A stretch of 64,000 nucleotides of DNA from Salipaludibacillus sp047795645 (GTDB taxonomy: Bacteria; Bacillota; Bacilli; Bacillales; Salisediminibacteriaceae), in contig NZ_CP181045.1 in the NCBI RefSeq assembly GCF_047795645.1, positions 1,550,001-1,614,000 of the forward strand. The letters run 5' to 3'. This document shows, piece by piece, positions 17,881 through 26,966 of the stretch. Positions within the stretch are counted from its first letter, which is position 1. Every line of letters starts with the position of its first letter. The translations under genes were made by a program, and so were the position numbers. The notes under the pieces are model-generated. The model was not told the DNA's origin, did no database searches, and was given only the letters and a program-made list of their open reading frames with translations.

Positions 17881-19023
17881 CTATAGGGTTTTGAAGTATT
17901 TTTTTCTAATAATTGTAATAACCAATAATACTAGCGGGATATAAATTTGAAAAGGTAAATGTAAATAATCTGGTACAACCGCAAATCCTTTATCTAGGTG
18001 TTCAGCCAAACTCTCAGAAATAGACATGGAGCCACCCAAAACAATCATGCTTATTGGAAAAAGTAATGTTTGGTATCTTTTTACTTTAAACAAAATACTA
18101 GCACCTACAACCCCTGCATACGTAAAGATAGAAATCTTAAAAAATAACCCTACGATCAATGATATCACTGCTAAGGCATCTAACCTTTCCAAGAAATCGC
18201 CAATTTGAATTTTACTTATCGAACTAAGGAGTGGAAAACTAGAGCGCTCGACGATATCTACACCTAAAACAGCAATATTCATCATTTGTGAAAAGGCAAT
18301 TAATAAACCACTAATAACTAATCCAAAGATAGCTACCTTTAAAGCTGACTTTTTATTATTTAGTAATGGAAATAACATCGTGAAAACGATAATCTCTCCA
18401 AATGGAAAAGTTAAGATTTGAGGGAAGCTTGCATCTAAAATAGGTTTCCAACCTTCTCCTAGAAATGGTAAAATATTTTCTATATCAATAACTCCAGAAA
18501 CAAGATAAAGGAAGTTCACAACCAAACCTATGAGTAAGAATATAAGAAAATAAAACTCACCAGTTCTCGCCAATACTTCTATTCCATGGTAAACAACATA
18601 AATAATTGTCAAAGTCATGAGTAATCCAACTATAAAAGCAGGAGTTTCAGGCAGGATTGCTGTTACTATAAGATCCTCAAAATCCCTTAAAACTCTTACA
18701 GCTATGTAAAGAAAGTATACGGTGTATAGAAAACCTACGACCCACCCTAAATGTTTTCCTAATATCTTTTTAATATATTCAATTAAGGTTAAATCAGGAA
18801 ATTGTTTGAATAAATAATAATACACAAAAAACAAAAGTATACTACCAACCATACCAAGTAGAATAGCAATCCAAGCGTCTTGCTTCGCTTCTACCCCAAT
18901 AGAAAAAACAATGGCGCTACCTAATTCAAACAGGATGATTAATGAAAATATTTGAAAAGGAGTTAATTTTACTTTCCCCACATTGACAGCTCCTAATAGT
19001 AAAATATTGTTTCCTTTATTCAT
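17881..19023 (-). CDS. Spore germinant receptor subunit B (GerAB/GerKB family permease)
   Basis: A 380-residue integral membrane protein with about ten helices, of the GerAB endospore-germination family within the APC amino-acid transporter superfamily. KLTPFQIFSLIILFELGSAI at the start and ILPFLGEGWKPILDASFPQ in the middle are family-typical. Together with the A and C subunits it forms a receptor in the inner spore membrane that senses nutrients such as amino acids or sugars. It is last in an A-C-B operon (gerK-like order), overlapping the C-subunit gene by 8 bases. The ligand cannot be inferred. Confidence 0.9.
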   Translation of the reverse strand: MNKGNNILLLGAVNVGKVKLTPFQIFSLIILFELGSAIVFSIGVEAKQDAWIAILLGMVGSILLFFVYYYLFKQFPDLTLIEYIKKILGKHLGWVVGFLYTVYFLYIAVRVLRDFEDLIVTAILPETPAFIVGLLMTLTIIYVVYHGIEVLARTGEFYFLIFLLIGLVVNFLYLVSGVIDIENILPFLGEGWKPILDASFPQILTFPFGEIIVFTMLFPLLNNKKSALKVAIFGLVISGLLIAFSQMMNIAVLGVDIVERSSFPLLSSISKIQIGDFLERLDALAVISLIVGLFFKISIFTYAGVVGASILFKVKRYQTLLFPISMIVLGGSMSISESLAEHLDKGFAVVPDYLHLPFQIYIPLVLLVITIIRKKYFKTL

Positions 19024-20218
19024 TATCCTCTTGAAATGAATTCATACGCATGCCGTTTCTACGAATATTTGCATCTACTTGGACATCTACTTCCAAGTTC
19101 GTAAACATTTCAGACCATTTTTCTTCGTATTCCTTCCATAATTGAGGATGTTGCCGTTGAATGGCATTACCGAAACCAAAAATATCTACCTCTTTCTCTT
19201 TAGCAATATTTATTGCCCCCTCGATTTCTTTTTTGATGTTCTCTTCAAGCAAGTCTTCAACTTCAACCATCGTCTTAAGCGTTGTCATATCTTTAGAGCA
19301 ATTTACTTCAGCTATATTACCTTCTTGCTGAACAGTTATATGGATTTGTGGCTCTCCATTTTCAATCTTTGATTTAACTTTCGCATTCGCTCTAATCGTT
19401 TCTATCGCAATCGCGTTTTCTTTCTCATTACAAGCAACATTATTAACAGTACTTTTTATCTTCCCTACCACCCAGGCAACTCCTTTTTCTTCTTCTTCTG
19501 CTATCCATCCTATTAGTTTTTGATCTTTAAACACAGCAGATCCATCTATTTCCAAGCTGCCTTTAAGTTTCGCTCGTTTGATCCCGTCAATCTCCGTTCC
19601 ACTAGCTTCATCGCCCTTAATTACAATGCCGCTTACAACTAAATCTTTTCCTTTACTCACTAAGTCACTTATAACATCATCTATGTCTACTGCGAGTGTC
19701 TCACCCAACACTCGTTCTATATTTTCGATTTGTCCCACTATTAATTGGGAAGGAACCTTTTCTAGTGGCGCTTGAACCATCAATATATTTTCAGCGCTTT
19801 CTCCTCTAGATACGACTACTGTAGCATTAGTTCGAGGTTCATGATCCCGTTCAAAAAAATCAATAACTTGATCTAGTCCATCCTCTCTTGCTAATTTTTC
19901 ATTTATGACAAGTAAGTTCATATGTGGAAAAAACGCTTCTCTAGGTAATTTCAGGGACACTTTTCTATGTGCTTCAAATACGGTATCTCCTGTCGATGTA
20001 TATAAGATTATTGGCGAAGCATCCCCTGAAACGGTTAGCCCACCTGCTACTTGATCAGGATTGATAACTTGAAATGATACACTAATTTCCCCCTCTTCTG
20101 ACTTATCAATTCCGATCGCTGATACAATTGCCATGTCTTTTAATTCTCTAGCGTTCCAACAGCCAGATAAAATTAATAGAACTGCTAAGAAAATGAAAAA
20201 ACACAAGCGTTTATCCAT
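19016..20218 (-). CDS. Spore germinant receptor subunit C (Ger(x)C lipoprotein)
   Basis: A 400-residue lipoprotein. The signal peptide ends with LLILSGCWNARELKDMAIVS, which gives both a lipobox (Cys21) and the Ger(x)C family start. The last third (residues about 220-390) is the Spore_GerAC domain, ending with FGNAIQRQHPQLWKEYEEKW. In B. subtilis the C subunit is acylated and is required for receptor assembly. It overlaps the A-subunit gene by 8 bases and the B-subunit gene by 8 bases, so all three are translationally coupled. Confidence 0.9.
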   Translation of the reverse strand: MDKRLCFFIFLAVLLILSGCWNARELKDMAIVSAIGIDKSEEGEISVSFQVINPDQVAGGLTVSGDASPIILYTSTGDTVFEAHRKVSLKLPREAFFPHMNLLVINEKLAREDGLDQVIDFFERDHEPRTNATVVVSRGESAENILMVQAPLEKVPSQLIVGQIENIERVLGETLAVDIDDVISDLVSKGKDLVVSGIVIKGDEASGTEIDGIKRAKLKGSLEIDGSAVFKDQKLIGWIAEEEEKGVAWVVGKIKSTVNNVACNEKENAIAIETIRANAKVKSKIENGEPQIHITVQQEGNIAEVNCSKDMTTLKTMVEVEDLLEENIKKEIEGAINIAKEKEVDIFGFGNAIQRQHPQLWKEYEEKWSEMFTNLEVDVQVDANIRRNGMRMNSFQEDNE

Positions 20219-21860
20219 TTTCTGGCCCCTCCTCTACAGTTGATGAAGATGCCTTTAATCCTCGTTCTGTTTTAAGCGGGTTATTTCCTTTTGGTTTTAG
20301 ATTATTGCTGTTTCTAGTCCACAATGGGAATCGGAATAATCCATCTTTCTGATCCTCTGGAATAAGTGGAGCAAACGGTGCTAGATAGGGCGTTCCAAAC
20401 GATCTTAAACTGGCTAAATGAGCTACAAGTATGATTAAACCTAATGTAATACCATATAGTCCCATCGTAGCAGCCAAAATCATCATACCAAATCTTAATA
20501 TTCTCGCAGCAACTGCCATATTATAAGCCGGTGTTGTAAAACTTGCTATAGCGGTACCAGCAACAACAATGATCATCGCTGCAGATACAATCCCTGCTTC
20601 AACTGCAGCTTGTCCAATAACCAATGCTCCAACAATTGACACAGCTTGACCGATTGAACGAGGCATTCGAATCCCTGCTTCTCTTAATATTTCAAAGGTC
20701 ACTTCCATAATAAAAGCTTCAATAACTGCGGGAAATGGAATCCCTGACCTTTGAGCTGCTAATGTAATCACTAATGTTGTTGGAATGAGATCTTGATGAA
20801 ACGTAAGTAATGCAATAAATAGCGATGGACCAAGTAGAGCTAATGTGAAAGCGATATACCTTAATATTCGAATTAATGTAGAAATGTCAAATCGCTGATA
20901 ATAATCTTCTGCTGCTTTAAAAAACTGCGAAAATGTGATTGGTACAACGAGAACAAACGGCGTTCCATCAACTATTATGCCTATTCTTCCTTCCGCAATA
21001 GAGTTGGTCACGGTATCAGGCCGTTCAGAGGTGAAAACAGTAGGAAAAACCGTGAAAGAACTATCTTGAATTAATTCTTCCACACTAGACGAACTTAATA
21101 TTTCATCCACATCAATTTTATTTAACCTTTTTCTCACTTCTTTAACTAATTTTATATTTACAATTCCATCCATATATACAATAGCAACATCAGTTTGACT
21201 AACTTTGCCTAATTGAAATACTTCAAATTGCATCTTAGGACTTTTAATACGTCTTCTAATTAAAGCCATATTAGTATAAACTGATTCAATAAACGAATCT
21301 TTTGGACCGCGAACGGTTATTTCAGCAGTTGGTTCTTCAACAGAGCGCCATTCTCCACCCATCGTGGCACCCACAAAAGCTTTATTTGCCCCCTCTACAA
21401 ATAAAATTGACTTTCCCGATAGTATCGCATGGATAATTTTATCCCAATCTGTTTCTAATTCAACTTCTGTCACAGTTAAAATTTGTTTTTGAATGATTTC
21501 CACTAAAGATTCCATTGGTAATTCATTTAAATCTTCTTCTATATTCAAGTTATTATTAAGTAACGTTTGTAACATAAATTCACTTACTAGCTTTTCATCT
21601 ACAAGACCATTGACATAATAAAGTACACCTTTTATAAATGGGGAACGGTTGAGTGTAAATTCACGTTCAAGAAGGTCACTTGTTTCTCCCATTATCTCTT
21701 TCATTTTCGCCATGTTATCTTCTAAGTTTCTACTGAAATCATTTTCATTTTCTTCACCACCTAGATTATTATCGAATCGTGAATTTTCCAGTTGTCTATT
21801 TTTTTTCAGAAGAGAAGATAACGGTTTTGCTTTTTTAAATTCTTTCTTCAAAGTTTTCAC
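20211..21860 (-). CDS. Spore germinant receptor subunit A (GerAA/GerKA family)
   Basis: A 549-residue GerA-family protein. The first 300 residues are a soluble cytoplasmic region (VLYYVNGLVDEKLVSEFML, ILFVEGANKAFVGATMGGEWRSVEEP) and are followed by four to five membrane helices with the conserved GSPLFIALLTFHQDLIPT-like block (here LGPSLFIALLTFHQDLIPT) and AQRSGIPFPAVIEAFIME. It begins at a GTG (21860); a TTG three codons later has a better-spaced AGGTGA. It is the first gene of the A-C-B operon. A SigG promoter is expected by family but I could not identify one with confidence. Confidence 0.9.
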   Translation of the reverse strand: MKTLKKEFKKAKPLSSLLKKNRQLENSRFDNNLGGEENENDFSRNLEDNMAKMKEIMGETSDLLEREFTLNRSPFIKGVLYYVNGLVDEKLVSEFMLQTLLNNNLNIEEDLNELPMESLVEIIQKQILTVTEVELETDWDKIIHAILSGKSILFVEGANKAFVGATMGGEWRSVEEPTAEITVRGPKDSFIESVYTNMALIRRRIKSPKMQFEVFQLGKVSQTDVAIVYMDGIVNIKLVKEVRKRLNKIDVDEILSSSSVEELIQDSSFTVFPTVFTSERPDTVTNSIAEGRIGIIVDGTPFVLVVPITFSQFFKAAEDYYQRFDISTLIRILRYIAFTLALLGPSLFIALLTFHQDLIPTTLVITLAAQRSGIPFPAVIEAFIMEVTFEILREAGIRMPRSIGQAVSIVGALVIGQAAVEAGIVSAAMIIVVAGTAIASFTTPAYNMAVAARILRFGMMILAATMGLYGITLGLIILVAHLASLRSFGTPYLAPFAPLIPEDQKDGLFRFPLWTRNSNNLKPKGNNPLKTERGLKASSSTVEEGPENG

Positions 21861-21930
21861 CTACATCATTATCATATTACTTAGACATATTTTCTTCTAA
21901 ATCTTCCGTTATTATGCAGAATAAAAAAAA

Positions 21931-21958
21931 GAAGCGCAGGGACGGTTCTCCTGCTTCC
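21931..21958 (-). repeat. 29-bp palindrome-ended dispersed repeat, copy 2
   Basis: Minus-strand copy of the element at 17522-17550. It lies 70 bases upstream of the germinant receptor operon, just before the terminator of the neighbouring gene. One end base differs (A in place of G at 21930). Confidence 0.82.
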
Positions 21959-21964
21959 AAACAC

Positions 21965-22016
21965 AAAAAAAGCCACTATAAACCAAGACATCTTAGTCAA
22001 GGTTCCGTGGCTTTTT
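21965..22016 (-). terminator. Intrinsic terminator after the secreted acidic protein gene
   Basis: AAAAAGCCAC pairs with GTGGCTTTTT around an imperfectly paired 30-base interior; on the minus strand the arm is followed by a run of seven T. It has T-runs on both strands and could work in both directions. It separates the gene ending at 22084 from the ger operon. Confidence 0.65.
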
Positions 22017-22083
22017 CTATGATTCGTGACACTTGTAACTATAATAGTGAATTTAATATTTAAATAATAGAGTATATCGATAA

Positions 22084-23076
22084 TTATTGATCACTACTAT
22101 CTTCATTGGTCATTTCATCTTCAATCTCGGCTACTAATTCTTCTACACTAGTTTGATATTCGCTATAATGGGTTGTTAAAGTTGTAATTATCTCAGTGGT
22201 CTCTTCATAAGCTTGTAAATTTTCCGACAACTCGAAAAACGTCCAAAAGTTTATTAACCCCTCTTCGTTAATGTTTCCAGCCCAAGGATCTACGCCAGGA
22301 CCCGCTTCAAGAATATCCAAGCTAGAAATAAGAATTCCATTATAATCGACTGATAACTGATTTGGCATCGTTGCAAATTCATTCCCTAAAGCTCCCTCGA
22401 AATATTGATCCTCATATTCATCTTCCGAGTCTTCCATTTGCTCAGAAAGGTCCAACTCATCCATAAATGAGAGCATCATTTCTTCAAGTGAGACCGGCAA
22501 AGTATAAGGTTCTGGCATTAGTATGTTTACAGAATTGGACTCTAATAGAGCATCAATTTGATCAGCTCTATAATATTGGTGACTCGTGTCATTCACGTCT
22601 ACTTCAAAATCAGACTCTTCAAGAACAAAATCTTGCGCCGATGGTTCCAACTCATCAATTCCGAGACCAGCATCCCCCCCTTCATTAACATCTTGTGGTA
22701 ACAACTGACTTAGATCATCTTCACCAGATTGTCCACCTTCAAGAATTTGCGAAACCCATCCGACTGGATCTTCCAAAGGACTCTCTTGGCTGGAAGTTGT
22801 CGTATCCCTTCCGGTGTCTAATAAACTAGCTTGTCCGCCAGTATCAGGTTGACTGTTAAAGTTATAATGATTTGCACCATTCGTCCGATTTGTACTATTT
22901 GTTCTAAAGCTATTATCATTCAAATTATAATCACTATCATGATTCTGTGGTTGATTTAGTTCAAACTCAAAATCAAACTCATCGTCCGCAAAAAAATCGC
23001 TGTCGGCCTGTGCAACCAAACTTCCGCTAAAGGGACCCACAACCAAAAAAACAAAAATCCAAATATATTTACGCAC
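22084..23076 (-). CDS. Secreted, highly acidic protein of unknown function
   Basis: About 330 residues. A GTG at 23076 follows AAAGGAGG and gives an N terminus KYIWIFVFLVVGPFSGSLVAQADS, a signal peptide with probable cleavage after AQA. The mature protein is dominated by Asp, Glu, Asn, Ser and Thr (DDEFDFEFELNQ; runs of NRTNGANHYN), then a second half with more regular helices (SLEEMMLSFMDELDLSEQM). The reading frame is open back to 23148, but that part crosses the 29-bp repeat and lacks a ribosome site. No family recognised. Strongly acidic exported proteins are common in alkaliphilic and halophilic Bacillaceae. Flanked by repeat copies 2 and 3. Confidence 0.7.
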   Translation of the reverse strand: MRKYIWIFVFLVVGPFSGSLVAQADSDFFADDEFDFEFELNQPQNHDSDYNLNDNSFRTNSTNRTNGANHYNFNSQPDTGGQASLLDTGRDTTTSSQESPLEDPVGWVSQILEGGQSGEDDLSQLLPQDVNEGGDAGLGIDELEPSAQDFVLEESDFEVDVNDTSHQYYRADQIDALLESNSVNILMPEPYTLPVSLEEMMLSFMDELDLSEQMEDSEDEYEDQYFEGALGNEFATMPNQLSVDYNGILISSLDILEAGPGVDPWAGNINEEGLINFWTFFELSENLQAYEETTEIITTLTTHYSEYQTSVEELVAEIEDEMTNEDSSDQ

Positions 23077-23096
23077 TAGTATTCCTCCTTTTCCTC

Positions 23097-23125
23097 GGAA
23101 GCGCAGGGACGGTTCTCTTGCTTCC
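23097..23125 (-). repeat. 29-bp palindrome-ended dispersed repeat, copy 3
   Basis: A full copy in the same orientation as copy 2, immediately upstream of the ribosome site of the secreted acidic protein gene. Copies 2 and 3 therefore bracket that gene. Confidence 0.85.
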
Positions 23126-23176
23126 ATCTCTCTGAAGACTTCTATCATGTTGCTTGTTTACTCGCAAATGATATAA

Positions 23177-23374
23177 TTACGAATTTACTTCTTCTCTATA
23201 TTTAATTAAGCAACTTCTACAAATACAATGCTTCCCTTTACTCTCTGGAGGAACTAACTTAAAAATTCCCTTTGGAAATGCATCTTCTTCATTACACCAA
23301 CAGGCACCATATTCTACCTTTCTTGCCATACAATTGTTTTGCTCTCCACATATAGGACAATAAATATTAGACAA
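23177..23374 (-). CDS. Cysteine-rich CWC-type small protein
   Basis: A 65-residue protein with eight cysteines: CPICGEQNNC near the start, the tripeptide CWC at about 26-28, and CICRSC near the end. This matches the small Cys-rich CWC family, of unknown function but presumably metal (zinc) binding. The start is a TTG with AGGAGG about 9 bases upstream. It lies about 100 bases after the FabH-like gene and could share its transcript. Confidence 0.78.
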   Translation of the reverse strand: MSNIYCPICGEQNNCMARKVEYGACWCNEEDAFPKGIFKLVPPESKGKHCICRSCLIKYREEVNS

Positions 23375-23471
23375 AGAAAATACCTCCTACTCGTTCAAAA
23401 AATAACTTTACTAAAGGAAACAGCATTGGAAATTCTTCATCACCATACTTCCAAAGCAGAGTAATAAACGT

Positions 23472-24455
23472 TTAAATCGTCCATTTTATGAGTAAACCTG
23501 CGTGCGATAGTCCACCTCCGAAGCCATATAATAACATGTTATCTCCATGACGAAGTTTCTTTTCAGTAACTGCATTAGCTAATGACAAAGGGATCGTTGC
23601 TGCAGATGTGTTACCATAGTTCACCAAACTATATAATGTACGTTCTAATGGGAATTCACTTCTTTTACAAATAGACTCAATCATCCTTAAATTCGCACTA
23701 TGAGGGACAAACCAGTCCACTTCATTTAAAGGAGTCGATGCATTTTCCAATACTTTTTTCATTCCTTTAGGAACAGTTGTAACAGCCCATTTGTATACTT
23801 CACGTCCATTTTGTACAATTTTATTACTACTAATTAACTCTTGCTCAAACATACGTGACGAAATGTCCGAACAATATAGGTTTTTCCCTCGATCTCCGTC
23901 TGATCCCAAATGCGAAGACAGAAAACTTGGTAGTTCTTCATCATATTCAATAAGAACTGCTCCTCCACCATCTCCGAATAAAATACAGGTCGTTCTATCT
24001 TGATAATCTGAAATTTTAGATAAAGTTTCTGCTCCAATTACTAAAACTTTCTTATTTAATCCAGACGTAACTAATCCATTCGCCATATGCAGCCCATAGG
24101 TAAAACCCGCACAGGCAGCGTTTAAATCAATCGCACCTGTATTTTTTATGCCCAGCTTCGCTTGCACTAAGGAAGCAACGCTTGGAGTTTTGAAATCAGG
24201 AGTCATGGTACAAACAATTACCATATCTACATCATCCACAGATTTATTATATTTTTCCATTAAGTTTTTAACTGCTTTATAACTGATATCGCTGGTAAAC
24301 TCTTCTTCATGGGCGATCCTTCGTTCTTTAATACCAGTACGTTGAACAATCCATTCATCATTTGTTTCAACTATTTTTTCTAGATCATCATTTGTTAATT
24401 TTTTTTCTGGTACGTATGAACCTATCGCGGTAATCCGAGCTTTGGAAATAATCAT
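23472..24455 (-). CDS. fabH: Beta-ketoacyl-ACP synthase III-type condensing enzyme
   Basis: About 327 residues of the FabH family. TNDEWIVQRTGIKERRIA (about residues 31-48) is the family signature, the catalytic Cys is in NAACAGFTYGL near 113, the His in FVPHSANLRMIE and the Asn in LVNYGNTSAATIP. FabH starts fatty-acid synthesis by condensing acyl-CoA with malonyl-ACP; Bacillus often carries two copies (FabHA, FabHB/YhfB). It is not near other fab genes, so this is probably the second, accessory copy, or a related enzyme for branched or secondary products. Start ATG 24455 follows AAGGTGG. Confidence 0.85.
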   Translation of the reverse strand: MIISKARITAIGSYVPEKKLTNDDLEKIVETNDEWIVQRTGIKERRIAHEEEFTSDISYKAVKNLMEKYNKSVDDVDMVIVCTMTPDFKTPSVASLVQAKLGIKNTGAIDLNAACAGFTYGLHMANGLVTSGLNKKVLVIGAETLSKISDYQDRTTCILFGDGGGAVLIEYDEELPSFLSSHLGSDGDRGKNLYCSDISSRMFEQELISSNKIVQNGREVYKWAVTTVPKGMKKVLENASTPLNEVDWFVPHSANLRMIESICKRSEFPLERTLYSLVNYGNTSAATIPLSLANAVTEKKLRHGDNMLLYGFGGGLSHAGLLIKWTI

Positions 24456-24586
24456 AAACACCCACCTTGTTTTAGCTTATTTTGCTTCTTATAATAATTT
24501 TATCACTTATTGCTATGACAAGGTACTAATTTATTGACTTAAAAATATTTATTCACTGCGATTGGAGCAATACCTCAAAATTAGTT

Positions 24587-24667
24587 TGGCAGTCGCAGTC
24601 GCCTCTGCCTATCATCGTGTTCATTGTGTCATTAATTTTCGGAGTCGCTTTGGAAGTACATGTTTAG
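24587..24667 (+). pseudogene. Possible C-terminal remnant of a membrane protein
   Basis: One plus-strand frame reads LPIIVFIVSLIFGVALEVHV before a TAG, which looks like the last helix of a transporter. No upstream part can be followed. The stretch 24456-24805 otherwise holds AT-rich DNA and a 10-bp inverted repeat (24770-24779 / 24794-24803) just past the end of the next minus-strand gene. Weak evidence; could be chance. Confidence 0.25.
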
Positions 24668-24805
24668 TTTAACATTGTTGTCTATGTTTTAATCTCTTAA
24701 TTAAGTTTGAACATAAGTGTCCTTAAATAAAACATATTTTTACTAGTCAAAGCTAACGAAACAATCATTAATAGAATTTAGTGATGGATTACAAAATTCT
24801 ATTGA

Positions 24806-25255
24806 CTAATAAATTCTCCTATATTTTTGTTCGAGTCCATGAAACTTAAGACTAGCACACATATGCCTAACAAGGACATGAATAACCCCATGAGGATATT
24901 TCCAATAATTAAGAAATTCTCTTCCCCCCACTATATATATTTGGGCAAAATAAATTCCTTCTACACACATTCGTGTAGACAAAAGATAGGTGAAGCAATA
25001 TGCGATAAATTGAAAGAATCGTTCCAATGGTTCAATTTCCATCAAAACAATTCCACCTGCTCTTGCTTGTTTCTTTCGTTTATCCTGATAACTAGTCCAT
25101 AAGGGAACGGTCAACATATTTCCTAAAATAGATAATAAAAAGACATAAAAAAAACCGTAAGCGCAATAAAGCACATACGGCCCACGTTTAGATAATGATA
25201 CTTCCGAATTAATATTAATATTTTTTCTATGATCTGTGCTCACCTCATTAAACAA
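24806..25255 (-). CDS. Hypothetical membrane protein
   Basis: A 149-residue frame from a TTG at 25255. It has a hydrophobic segment at about 27-50 (VLYCAYGFFYVFLLSILGNML) and a second at about 82-103 (FFQFIAYCFTYLL), with basic residues between (YQDKRKKQARAGG). I recognise no family. No convincing ribosome site is seen, so the start is uncertain. It follows the gene at 25264-25608 after 8 bases, so the two are probably one transcription unit. Confidence 0.45.
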   Translation of the reverse strand: MFNEVSTDHRKNININSEVSLSKRGPYVLYCAYGFFYVFLLSILGNMLTVPLWTSYQDKRKKQARAGGIVLMEIEPLERFFQFIAYCFTYLLSTRMCVEGIYFAQIYIVGGREFLNYWKYPHGVIHVLVRHMCASLKFHGLEQKYRRIY

Positions 25256-25263
25256 TCATACCG

Positions 25264-25608
25264 TTAGTACTTTGTCAAAACATTCTGAGGGTACGATGAA
25301 AGTTTGATTTCACCTGATATTACTTTATCAATATGCCACCACCACTGCTCTTTCGGTTCTTTTGATTTGGAAAAATCATATATTCCGCTTAGAAATTCAT
25401 GTATACACTCTATTTTTTGAAGCGTTTTCAAATCGACGGTCGCTAAAAGTCGCTTTTCTTCTCTTGTTAGTTTTTGATATTCTTTATGTAGTTTACTTCT
25501 CACATGTAGTGTATTTAAAGTCTCATATGGACCAATTTCTTTATAGTCAACTATGTTATCTGCGTGTCTATTAATTAACTTTTTATAATTCAATTTAGCA
25601 ACCCCCAT
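25264..25608 (-). CDS. Hypothetical basic protein
   Basis: A 114-residue soluble protein rich in Lys, Glu and His, mostly helical in appearance (LHVRSKLHKEYQKLTREEKRLLATVDLKTLQ), with a Trp cluster KEQWWWHIDKVISGE near residue 88. Starts are an ATG at 25608 or a TTG five codons later that has a GGGGG upstream. No family recognised. Likely in one unit with the membrane protein gene that follows. Confidence 0.5.
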   Translation of the reverse strand: MGVAKLNYKKLINRHADNIVDYKEIGPYETLNTLHVRSKLHKEYQKLTREEKRLLATVDLKTLQKIECIHEFLSGIYDFSKSKEPKEQWWWHIDKVISGEIKLSSYPQNVLTKY

Positions 25609-25843
25609 TCTAGTTGTAAATACACTAATCTATCTATAATATACCCCAGAAAATTATGAATAAAACTTTAATTAAGGTTCGTTCAGGTTCACTAACACCT
25701 CTTATGAACCTGTGAATTTTCTCATAAATAATTGCAGCAATGAAAGTCTGTGACTTCTTCTATTAAACCTAGCAGTAAGTAGTAATAATATGGTATTATT
25801 TAGTATAATAATGGGCTGTTCAATGGTTAAGAAAGGAGATGTC

Positions 25844-26668
25844 ATGAAAAAATTTATGGATTGCTACTCTATCCTTGGCGTCCCCTTCGAAGCGTCTCAA
25901 GGTGAAATAAAAATGGCTTACCGCAAGCAATCTAAAAAAGTTCATCCCGATAACGGCGGGAGTGCAAGTCAATTCATTAGGTTGCGTCGGGCATATGACA
26001 TTCTGTCAAATGAAAATTCTAGATCAAAGTATAATATTGCTTATCAACAATTTCACCAGTCTCAAAAAGGAAGACAAGCCAAGAAACCATCAGGCGATGA
26101 AAAAAAACAAAAGGAAAAGTCGCAAGCCCGAAAAAAGTCCTCAGATGAAAACAACACAAAAAAACATTCAAAAAGAATAGATTGGAAACGAGTTGGTTTC
26201 TTTTCTATCGCTTTAAATGTTGTTTACACTATCATAGTAGCTGTCATTGTTTATCAATTAATCGATAAACAAGCTTCGTTTGTAAGATCCCAACAAGATA
26301 TAGAGATTTTAGAGTCTGATATCGTTGAAATTAATAATGAAAAATTAATCTATGAGGAAGAACTTTTTGAAGCTAATACATATATTAAGAATCTAGAAAT
26401 AGAGAATGAAGACTTAGTTGCAGCCATTTCTCTACAAACTGACAATGATTCTGATGACGATGAAAGGTCAGAAAACTCTAGTAGAGATGACATTACTAAA
26501 GAGTATTTTACAATTGGCTCTTCAAAAGAAGAGGTAAAGGATATTATGGGAAAGCCTTCCCGAGAAACGGATTTCCGTTTACGATATGAATTTTCAACAA
26601 TTTTCATTAATTCTGATGGGGTTGTATCGGGGTGGCACGACATATCAGACGTTTTAAAAGTGGAATAG
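25844..26668 (+). CDS. J-domain membrane protein with BamE/SmpA-like C terminus
   Basis: A 274-residue protein with an unusual order of parts. Residues 1-70 are a DnaJ J-domain with the HPD motif at 34-36 (KKVHPDNGG). A Lys/Gln-rich linker leads to one membrane helix at about 118-140. Residues 145-210 are a charged coiled coil. The last 50 residues (FTIGSSKEEVKDIMGKPSRE, then FSTIFINSDGVVSGW) look like the SmpA/OmlA (BamE-like) fold found at the end of many Bacillus exported proteins. The J-domain would be cytoplasmic, to recruit DnaK, and the rest outside. Start ATG 25844 follows AAAGGAG; an earlier frame to 25790 lacks a ribosome site. Confidence 0.75.
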   Translation: MKKFMDCYSILGVPFEASQGEIKMAYRKQSKKVHPDNGGSASQFIRLRRAYDILSNENSRSKYNIAYQQFHQSQKGRQAKKPSGDEKKQKEKSQARKKSSDENNTKKHSKRIDWKRVGFFSIALNVVYTIIVAVIVYQLIDKQASFVRSQQDIEILESDIVEINNEKLIYEEELFEANTYIKNLEIENEDLVAAISLQTDNDSDDDERSENSSRDDITKEYFTIGSSKEEVKDIMGKPSRETDFRLRYEFSTIFINSDGVVSGWHDISDVLKVE

Positions 26669-26740
26669 GTAAGATATTTTAATAACTTCAATTATCTCTT
26701 CGCCTTTTATTTATTACTCATGTTAAAAATTTCTAGCCAA

Positions 26741-26778
26741 TACACCGCAAATGCGGTGTACTTTTTATGATTTTTTAC
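26741..26778 (+). terminator. Intrinsic terminator after the J-domain gene
   Basis: TACACCGCA and TGCGGTGTA (26741-26760) form a perfect 9-bp stem with a 2-base centre, followed by CTTTTTATGATTTTTT. It lies about 70 bases after the stop codon. Confidence 0.8.
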
Positions 26779-26829
26779 CTTTATCATATAATTCAATATA
26801 TACATTCCAATAATAAGTTAATTGGGAAC

Positions 26830-26857
26830 TGTATTTGATAAGATAGTTTTGAGCCAC
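26830..26857 (+). repeat. IS21 left terminal inverted repeat
   Basis: Starts TGTATTTGATAA and ends TTGAGCCAC; pairs with 29369-29396 with about eight mismatches. A further GAGCCAC lies inside at about 26888. Confidence 0.85.
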
Positions 26858-26966
26858 TTTTAGCTGTTTCGATCACATGAAAAATGAGCCACACAATTCC
26901 CAATTTCAATAACCTCTCTTATGATAGATAGTGACTAAACTACTATATACTGAGAGGAAGAAAAGG

